Assembly (NCBI GenBank): GCA_023422695.1
Contig: JAFAGN010000203.1
Span: 1 to 18,871, forward strand
Length of the DNA: 18,871 nucleotides
Direction: 5' to 3'
DNA from: Pseudomonadota bacterium
GTDB lineage: Bacteria; Pseudomonadota; Alphaproteobacteria; Sphingomonadales; Sphingomonadaceae
The first letter of the stretch is position 1. Each line of letters begins with the position of its first letter. The position numbers and the translations under genes were made by a program. This document shows, in pieces, positions 13,661 to 18,871 of this stretch. Under the pieces are notes generated by a model, which saw only the letters and a program-made list of their open reading frames with translations, was not told where the DNA came from and ran no database searches.

Positions 13661-14931
13661 GCCGATTGTCCCTCGCCGCACTGCGCGGCGCGTGACAACA
13701 GCCAGTCGCGTTCGCGGTCGTTCCCCGCCAGCGCCGCCGCCGCCTCGAACGCCGCTTTCGCTTCGCCCAGCCGCCCAGCCCGGAGCAGGAAGTCGCCGCG
13801 CGCCGCGGGCAGCGGGGCGTAGTTGCGCAGCATCGCTGCGTCGGCGATTTGGTCGACCAGCGCCAGCCCGGCGTCGGGGCCGAACGCCATGCTGTGCGCG
13901 ACCGCGCGGTTCAACTCGACCACCGGCGACGGCATCACCTGCCCCAGCCGGTCGTACAGCGCCGCGATGCGCCGCCAGTCGGTGTCCTCGGCCCGCCGCG
14001 CCCGCGCGTGGCACGCCGCGAGCGCCGCCTGCAAAACATAGGGGCCGTCGGCGCCGCCCAGCGCCTCGGCGCGCGCCAGCGCGTTCAGCCCGCGGCGGAT
14101 CAGCAACTGGTCCCAGCGCGCGCGGTTCTGCTGCGTCAACGGCACGAACTGGCCATCGGGACCGGCGCGCGCCGCCAGTCGCGATGCCTGAATCTCCATC
14201 AGCGCGAGCAGACCCAGCACCTCGGGCTGATCGGGCATCAACCCGGCCAGGATGCGCCCCAGCCGCTGCGCCTCGGCGCACAAGGGCGGGCGAACCAGCG
14301 ACGGCCCCGCGGTCGCGGCATAGCCTTCGTTGAAGATCAGATACACGACCTCGAGCACCGACGGCAGCCGCGCCGCCAGCTCTGCCCCGCGGGGTACCTC
14401 GAACTGCACCCCGGCCTTTGCAATCGCCTTTTTGGCCCGGGTAATCCGCGCCGCAATCGCCGCCTCGTTGGAAAGAAATGCCCGTGCAATTTCCTCCACC
14501 GTCAGCCCGCCGACCAGCCGCAGCGTCAGCGCGGCGCGACCCTCGGTGCCGATCACCGGGTGACACGCGGCAAAGATCAGGCCGAGCAGTTCGTCGCCCA
14601 GCGGATCGTCCAGTGCGGTCTCAAGGGCTTCGGCGCTCATATCGCGCTCCTCGTCCAGGTCGCGGGCCATCTCGGCATGTTTGCGCTCCCGCATCCGGGT
14701 GTGGCGGATGCCGTCGATGGCGCGCCGCTTCGCCGCCGCCATCAACCAGGCGCCGGGATTGGCCGGAACGCCGCTGGTCGGCCATTCGGTCAGCGCGACC
14801 AGCAGCGCGTCCTGCGCCAGTTCCTCGGCGCGGTCGACATCGCGGGTCAGCCGCGCCAGCCCGGCGATCAGCCGCGCCCGCTCGATGCGGAACACCGCCT
14901 CGATCGCCCGGTGGGTGGGGTCCGCCGCCAT
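13657..14931 (-). CDS. ECF42-type sigma factor with C-terminal extension (DUF6596)
   Basis: A 424-residue sigma-70 family protein of the ECF42 group. Region 2 is at about 10-80 (RIERARLIAGLARLTRDVDRAEELAQDALLVAL, then NPGAWLMAAAKRRAIDGIR) and region 4 at about 112-172 (ALTLRLVGGLTVEEIARAFLSNEAAIAARITRAKK). A long C-terminal extension begins with the group-typical YLIFNEGY (197-204) and continues with Leu/Ala-rich TPR-like helices to the end. ECF42 factors lack a classical anti-sigma gene; the extension is thought to control activity. The gene lies 52 bases downstream of the DGPF/YCII gene on the same strand, the known ECF42 partner arrangement. The start at 14931 lacks a strong ribosome site. 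The 3' end overlaps the convergent HTH gene by four bases. Confidence 0.9.
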   Translation of the reverse strand: MAADPTHRAIEAVFRIERARLIAGLARLTRDVDRAEELAQDALLVALTEWPTSGVPANPGAWLMAAAKRRAIDGIRHTRMRERKHAEMARDLDEERDMSAEALETALDDPLGDELLGLIFAACHPVIGTEGRAALTLRLVGGLTVEEIARAFLSNEAAIAARITRAKKAIAKAGVQFEVPRGAELAARLPSVLEVVYLIFNEGYAATAGPSLVRPPLCAEAQRLGRILAGLMPDQPEVLGLLALMEIQASRLAARAGPDGQFVPLTQQNRARWDQLLIRRGLNALARAEALGGADGPYVLQAALAACHARARRAEDTDWRRIAALYDRLGQVMPSPVVELNRAVAHSMAFGPDAGLALVDQIADAAMLRNYAPLPAARGDFLLRAGRLGEAKAAFEAAAALAGNDRERDWLLSRAAQCGEGQSA

Positions 14932-14983
14932 GCGCTACGCTGCGCGGCGCATGGCTGGATGGAGCAGCGGATCAGCGGGCGGA

Positions 14984-15415
14984 TCAGCGGTTCGCAAGCT
15001 TCTCGCCCACCCCGTCGTGGATCGCCGCGGCTTCGTCGGGGATCACGTCGCCGAAATCTTCCATTTCATAGAAAGGACGAATCTCGATCTCGCTGGGGCC
15101 GAACATCGGGTTGGGGCAGCGCTTCACCCATTCGACCGCCTCGTCCATGTCCTTCACCTCCCAGATCCAGTAACCGGCGACCAGCTCGCGCGTTTCGGCG
15201 AACGGGCCGTCGATCACGGTGCGGCTGGGGCCGTCGAACGCGACCCGCTTGCCGAACGACGAAGGCTTCAGCCCGTCGCCCGCGACCAGCACCCCGGCGT
15301 TGACCAGTTCCTCGTTGAACTTGCCCATGTCGATGAACATCTGGCTCAGCTCGGGCGACGGCGTCATGCCCTGTTCGCTGTCCTCGGTCGCCTTTACGAA
15401 CACCATCACACGCAT
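14984..15415 (-). CDS. YCII-related (DGPF) protein
   Basis: A 143-residue protein with one YCII/DGPF domain. It begins MRVMVFVKATEDSE and carries the name-giving D-G-P-F at 69-72 in VIDGPFAETRELVAGYWIWEV, then DEAVEWVKRCP and EIEIRPFYEMEDF. These ferredoxin-like-fold proteins are typical partners and targets of ECF42 sigma factors; their reaction is not known. The frame is open 28 codons further upstream, but the ATG at 15415 has a GCAGGAGAC ribosome site about seven bases ahead and starts the conserved domain. It is probably the first gene of a two-gene transcript with the sigma factor, from the ECF42-like promoter at 15463-15489. Confidence 0.9.
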   Translation of the reverse strand: MRVMVFVKATEDSEQGMTPSPELSQMFIDMGKFNEELVNAGVLVAGDGLKPSSFGKRVAFDGPSRTVIDGPFAETRELVAGYWIWEVKDMDEAVEWVKRCPNPMFGPSEIEIRPFYEMEDFGDVIPDEAAAIHDGVGEKLANR

Positions 15416-15462
15416 CGTCTGTCTCCTGCAAAACCGGGCCAATATCGGCCTCGTATCGTCAT

Positions 15463-15489
15463 GACGAACGAGCTCCATCGAAATCGACA
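15463..15489 (-). promoter_or_regulatory. Candidate ECF42-dependent promoter
   Basis: On the minus strand TGTCGA (15489-15484) is followed, after a 17-base spacer, by CGTC (15466-15463). This fits the ECF42 target motif as I recall it from Streptomyces work (TGTCGA at -35, CG[A/T]C at -10). It lies 47 bases ahead of the YCII gene start and would make the YCII-sigma pair autoregulated. Confidence 0.55.
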
Positions 15490-15540
15490 TGCGGCGCAAA
15501 AAAATTTGTCGGTGGCAATCCGGGGCGACAGCCGCCCGGG

Positions 15541-16554
15541 TCAGGCGACCTCGGCCAGCGCCCCCGGGGCCGAAAAGCGCTGGCGATATTCGTGTGGCGA
15601 CAGCCCGGTGATGCGGTGGAACAGCTTACGGAACGCCGCCGCATCCTCATATCCGACGCCCCAAGCGATCTGGTCGACGGTGCGGCGGGTGAACTCCAGC
15701 AGTTCGCGCGCCTTGCCGATGCGCAGATGCTGAACATATTCGACCGGGGTCATGCCGGTCGCGGCCTTGAACCGGCGCTGGAAGGTCCGCTCCTCCATCC
15801 CCGCCTCGCTGGCCATGGCTGGCACGGCGACCGGACCAACCCCGCGGGCCTGCAACCAATGCTGGACGCGCAAAATCGCCTCGTCGCCATGCGTCAATTT
15901 GGGGGCAAAGCTGGCGTAATTCTTCTGCTCGCGACCGCTCGGGTCGATCAGCAGAAAGCGCGCCGTCTCCATCATCACCGTCGGCCCCAGCAGCCGCTCG
16001 ACGATGCGCAGCCCCAGGTCGGTCCACGCCATCAACCCGCCCGCGGTGACGATGTCGCCGTCGTCGATCACCATCCGATCGATCTCCAGCCGCACGTCGG
16101 GAAAGCGGGTGCGAAACTGTTCGGCAAAGAACCAGTGCGTCGTCGCAGGCCTTCCGGCGAGCAGCCCGGTTGCCGCCAGCGCAAACGCCCCGCCGCAATT
16201 CGACGCCAGCATCGCGCCATGGGCATGGCGGTCGAGCAGCCAGCGGGCATAGGGTTCGACTTCACCCGGTTCGAGCAGCTTGTGCAAGCTGCCCGGCGCA
16301 ATCAGCACCGCGGGCGAGTTACCGCCGGGCTGCTCGGGGTGGCTGTCGTAACAGCGCGCAAAGCCACCGCCCGCCTGCAACCGCCAGTGGCTGGCGCGGA
16401 TCGGGGCGCGGCCGTGCTGCACGGCAAAGCGCCCGGCGATGTCGAACAGGTCGGTGATCCCGTGAACCATCCCCATCTGGCAGTCGGGGTACAGCATCAT
16501 CCCGACTTCGATCAGCGGCACAGTCGCCGCGTCCGTCACCTTCGCCTTGGGCAT
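15541..16554 (-). CDS. GlxA family AraC-type transcriptional regulator
   Basis: A 337-residue regulator. The N-terminal part (about 12-195) is a DJ-1/PfpI-like domain with the nucleophile-elbow cysteine in LASNCGGAFALAATGLLAGRPATTHW (C120). The C-terminal part (about 226-326) is an AraC double helix-turn-helix (ASEAGMEERTFQRRFKAATGMTPVEYVQHLRIGKARELLE, then VDQIAWGVGYEDAAAFRKLFHRITGLSPHEYRQRF). GlxA regulators usually sense small metabolites, often nitrogenous; the ligand here is unknown. Two ATG codons are adjacent (16557 and 16554). AGGAG is better spaced for the second. It is divergent from the hydrolase at 16682 across a gap of about 127 bases, so it may control that operon. Confidence 0.88.
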   Translation of the reverse strand: MPKAKVTDAATVPLIEVGMMLYPDCQMGMVHGITDLFDIAGRFAVQHGRAPIRASHWRLQAGGGFARCYDSHPEQPGGNSPAVLIAPGSLHKLLEPGEVEPYARWLLDRHAHGAMLASNCGGAFALAATGLLAGRPATTHWFFAEQFRTRFPDVRLEIDRMVIDDGDIVTAGGLMAWTDLGLRIVERLLGPTVMMETARFLLIDPSGREQKNYASFAPKLTHGDEAILRVQHWLQARGVGPVAVPAMASEAGMEERTFQRRFKAATGMTPVEYVQHLRIGKARELLEFTRRTVDQIAWGVGYEDAAAFRKLFHRITGLSPHEYRQRFSAPGALAEVA

Positions 16555-16631
16555 CATCGCTCCTTTGTCGGATTCAACCCGTATAATGTCGTATCCGCCA
16601 ATCCCGCGCAAGACTGGCCGGGCCTAGATAG

Positions 16632-16650
16632 GTGTCATCGGGACGGACAC
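16632..16650. promoter_or_regulatory. Short inverted repeat, possible operator
   Basis: GTGTC (16632-16636) and GACAC (16646-16650) face each other across nine bases, in the gap between the divergent GlxA-type regulator and the hydrolase. Position makes it a candidate binding site; the arms are short and no second copy was found. A TATAAT at 16582-16587 in the same gap has no matching -35. Confidence 0.25.
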
Positions 16651-16681
16651 TTCGCTCCCCTCCACCGAAAGGAACCATGCC

Positions 16682-17509
16682 ATGACCACGATCACCACCA
16701 AGGACGGTACGCACATCTTCTACAAGGACTGGGGTCCGAAGGATGGCCAGCCGATCATCTTCTCGCACGGCTGGCCGCTCAGCGCCGACGCCTGGGACGC
16801 CCAGCTGGTCTATTTTGCCAACCAGGGTTTCCGCACCATCGCCCACGACCGCCGCAGCCACGGCCGTTCGGAGCAGGTGTGGGACAACAACAATATGGAC
16901 CAGTACGCCGACGACCTCGCCGAACTGATCGAACAGCTCGACCTTCGCGACGTCATCCTCGTCGGTCATTCGACCGGCGGCGGCGAAGTTACCCGCTATG
17001 TCGGTCGCCACGGCACGGCGCGCGTCGCCAAGGTCGCGCTGATCGGCGCGGTCCCCCCGCTGATGCTCAAGACCGAAGCCAATCCGGGTGGGCTGCCGAT
17101 CGACGTGTTCGATGGCATCCGCAAGGGCACCTTCGACAACCGGCCGCAGTTCTTCAAGGATCTGACCATCCCCTTCTACGGTTACAACCGCGACGGCGCG
17201 GTGGTCAGCGAAGCGGTGCGCGACGAATTTGTCCGGCAGGGCATGATGGGCGGGCTCAAGGGCCAGCTCGACAGCATCCGCGCCTTTTCGGAAAGCGACT
17301 TCAACGACGATCTGAAAAAATTCGATGTCCCGACGCTCGTCCTGCACGGTGACGACGACCAGATTGTTCCTGTCGATGCCTCGGCCCGCGCGACCGTCAA
17401 GATCGTCAAACAGGCGGTGCTGAAAATCTACGAAGGCGCCGACCACGGCCTGACGGTCACCCATCAGGACCGCTTCAACGCCGACCTTCTGGATTTCATC
17501 AACAGCTGA
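16682..17509 (+). CDS. Alpha/beta hydrolase, cofactor-free haloperoxidase-like
   Basis: A 275-residue alpha/beta hydrolase close to bacterial non-haem chloroperoxidases and arylesterases. Landmarks are HGWP (29-32, oxyanion region), AHDRRSHGRS (54-63), the nucleophile S97 in VGHSTGGGEV, the acid D226 in HGDDDQIVP and the base H255 in GADHGL. All triad residues are in place. Such enzymes hydrolyse esters and can form peracids, hence the perhydrolase or haloperoxidase label; the physiological substrate is unknown. There is no signal peptide, so it is cytoplasmic. GAAAGGAACC precedes the ATG. It is the first gene of a plus-strand group with an SDR enzyme and a membrane protein, divergent from the GlxA-type regulator. 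Confidence 0.9.
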   Translation: MTTITTKDGTHIFYKDWGPKDGQPIIFSHGWPLSADAWDAQLVYFANQGFRTIAHDRRSHGRSEQVWDNNNMDQYADDLAELIEQLDLRDVILVGHSTGGGEVTRYVGRHGTARVAKVALIGAVPPLMLKTEANPGGLPIDVFDGIRKGTFDNRPQFFKDLTIPFYGYNRDGAVVSEAVRDEFVRQGMMGGLKGQLDSIRAFSESDFNDDLKKFDVPTLVLHGDDDQIVPVDASARATVKIVKQAVLKIYEGADHGLTVTHQDRFNADLLDFINS

Positions 17510-17567
17510 TACAGCGGAGGCGCGGTCCAGCGGGGCCGCGCCTCCTCCTTCATCAAGGAGACAAGCC

Positions 17568-18344
17568 ATGACCAAGCAGACCTTCCTCATCACCGGGGCA
17601 TCGGACGGCATCGGCGCCGTCTATGCCGACCGCCTCGCCCGCCGCGGCCACGATCTCATCCTCGTCGCGCGCCGCGCCGACAAGCTTGCCGCACTTGCCG
17701 ACCGGCTGCGCCGTGACGCCGGGGTCGCCGTCGACGTCATCGCCGCCGACCTCGCCGATCCCACCGACCTCGCCCGCATTGAAACGCGCCTGCGCGATGA
17801 CGACGCGATCACGGGCCTGATCAACAATGCAGGGATCGCGGGCGAAACCAGCTTCGTCGACGCCGACGCCGGGCACCTCACCGCACTGATCAACCTCAAC
17901 ATCCTGGCGGTCACGCGGCTCGCCGCCGCGATCGCGCCGCGGCTCGCTGCGAAGGGCAGCGGAGCGATCATCAACATCGGCTCGGTAACATCGTTGGTCC
18001 CCGATGGCTTCACCGCCACCTATCCGGCCAGCAAGGCCTATGTGCTGGCGTTCAGCGAAGCTTTGCAGGTCGAACTCGGCGCTGCGGGCGTGCGCGTTCA
18101 GGCTGTCCTGCCGGGGGCGACGCGCACCCCGATCTGGAACGAGGAGCAACTCGCCAGCCTGCCCGCCGAAATGGTGATGGACGTCAACGATATGGTCGAC
18201 GCCGCACTAGCGGGCTTCGATGCGGGCGAAGCGGTGACCATTCCGGCGCTCCCCGACATGGCCGACTATGACGCCTATATCGCCGCGCGTGCGGCGCTCC
18301 GTCCCAACCTGTCGCTGGCGCGCCCCGCGCCGCGCTATCTGTAA
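17568..18344 (+). CDS. SDR family NAD(P)-dependent oxidoreductase
   Basis: A 258-residue classical short-chain dehydrogenase/reductase. Cofactor motif GASDGIG is at 10-16, with R35-R36 after the second strand suggesting NADP(H). NNAG is at 86-89, the catalytic Ser at about 139 (NIGSVTSL), Y152 and K156 in TYPASKA, and PGATRTP at 182-188. The substrate is unknown. The C-terminus is slightly longer than minimal SDRs (PALPDMADYDAYIAARAALRPNLS), as in the DltE/YqjQ-like group. A strong AAGGAGACAAGCC ribosome site precedes the ATG. The gap from the hydrolase is 58 bases and contains a GGCGCGG/CCGCGCC inverted repeat (about 17520-17541) that may be a weak terminator or attenuating hairpin. Confidence 0.92.
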   Translation: MTKQTFLITGASDGIGAVYADRLARRGHDLILVARRADKLAALADRLRRDAGVAVDVIAADLADPTDLARIETRLRDDDAITGLINNAGIAGETSFVDADAGHLTALINLNILAVTRLAAAIAPRLAAKGSGAIINIGSVTSLVPDGFTATYPASKAYVLAFSEALQVELGAAGVRVQAVLPGATRTPIWNEEQLASLPAEMVMDVNDMVDAALAGFDAGEAVTIPALPDMADYDAYIAARAALRPNLSLARPAPRYL

Positions 18345-18357
18345 GGAGGGACGTGCC

Positions 18358-18855
18358 ATGATCCTCGGCCTCACCATCCCGCAGTTCACCGCGCTCCATG
18401 TCGCGATCAGCCTGATCGCCATCGCGGCGGGGCTGATCGCCCTCCCCGCCTTTGCTCGCGGCGTCATCCTGCCGCGCATTACCGGCATCTTCCTGTGGAC
18501 GACGCTGCTGACCAGCCTGACGGGATTTCTGTTCCCGATCGTCGCCTTCACCCCGGCGCTCGGCTTCGGCATCCTTTCGACGCTGATCCTCATCGCGACC
18601 TTCTGGGCCTGGTATGGCCGCAAGCTCGCCGGGGGCGCTGCCGCAATCTATGCGGTCACGGCCACCCTCGCACTCTATCTCAACATGTTCGTGCTGGTGG
18701 TGCAGTCGTTCCTGAAAGTGCCCGCGCTCAATGCGCTGGCCCCCAATGGCACCGAACCGCCGTTCGCCCTTGCCCAAGCAGTGCTTCTGGTCGCAATGCT
18801 CGGGCTCGGTTACCTGACGTTCAAAGCAGCGCGGCGGCGAACCGCCACTGCCTGA
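18358..18855 (+). CDS. Hypothetical five-helix membrane protein
   Basis: A 165-residue integral membrane protein that I do not recognise by name. Predicted transmembrane segments lie near 8-31, 41-64, 68-86, 94-118 and 136-155, with a short basic tail (KAARRRTATA). There are no catalytic motifs; several small residues and few charges within helices suggest a structural or DoxX-like small membrane protein. The frame extends 30 codons upstream into the SDR gene, but the ATG at 18358 has the excellent ribosome site TAAGGAGGG, which overlaps the SDR stop, so the two are translated from one mRNA. Co-expression with the SDR and hydrolase is likely; its role is unknown. Confidence 0.8.
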   Translation: MILGLTIPQFTALHVAISLIAIAAGLIALPAFARGVILPRITGIFLWTTLLTSLTGFLFPIVAFTPALGFGILSTLILIATFWAWYGRKLAGGAAAIYAVTATLALYLNMFVLVVQSFLKVPALNALAPNGTEPPFALAQAVLLVAMLGLGYLTFKAARRRTATA

Positions 18856-18871
18856 CCAACGTCGTCGCCCC

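Noticed and set aside
12860..14566. A 568-codon minus-strand frame spanning the HTH gene and the sigma-factor gene
   Set aside because: It runs through the sigma factor in another frame and has an Arg/Gly/Ala-rich composition typical of GC-rich shadow frames.
16559..16587. TATAAT at 16582-16587 as a promoter of the hydrolase
   Set aside because: No acceptable -35 lies 16-18 bases upstream; the nearest TTGTCG is too close.
1..18871. tRNA, rRNA, insertion sequence, integrase or origin
   Set aside because: Looked for tRNA-like T-loops, transposase motifs, integrase catalytic residues and DnaA-box clusters by eye; none was convincing.

Overview
The window is about 65-70% GC with tightly packed genes. 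It carries three dispersed hairpin-repeat families of kinds familiar from sphingomonad genomes. Together with the protein families this points to an alphaproteobacterium of the order Sphingomonadales, perhaps Sphingopyxis or a close relative. The genus is a guess.

Layout: (1) 89-1302 holds an NnrU-type membrane protein overlapping a DUF1003 membrane protein. (2) 1497-5225 holds a small GFA-like zinc protein (DUF6151 type) followed by bioF-bioD-bioA, three enzymes of biotin ring assembly. (3) 5456-7807 is a set of small genes: a polyhydroxyalkanoate-system protein on the minus strand, a small secreted protein, a periplasmic YceI protein and an exported rhodanese-like protein. (4) 7932-10320 is the leucine entry locus. 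A 16-residue leucine-rich leader peptide sits 87 bases ahead of leuA, and a GNAT acetyltransferase follows leuA. (5) About 10600-12540 is a visibly AT-rich, foreign-looking island with two translationally coupled minus-strand genes: an OLD/RloA-like AAA ATPase and a small Toprim-like protein. It resembles two-gene anti-phage systems of the AbiL/RloAB/PARIS kind but matches none that I can name with certainty, and it is the best candidate for an undescribed system. (6) 12668-13660 is an HTH protein of unknown role. (7) 13657-15415 is an ECF42-type sigma factor with its YCII/DGPF partner, preceded by a sequence that fits the ECF42 promoter as I remember it. (8) 15541-18855 is a GlxA-type AraC regulator divergent from a hydrolase, an SDR enzyme and a five-helix membrane protein.

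The intergenic spaces are mostly filled by repeats. The most informative family is a roughly 138 bp element (three near-complete copies and two fragments) made of several small hairpins. Their stem bases change in a paired way between copies while the GGGGAGG/CCTCCCC framework stays fixed. No tRNA, rRNA, CRISPR array, transposase or replication origin was seen.
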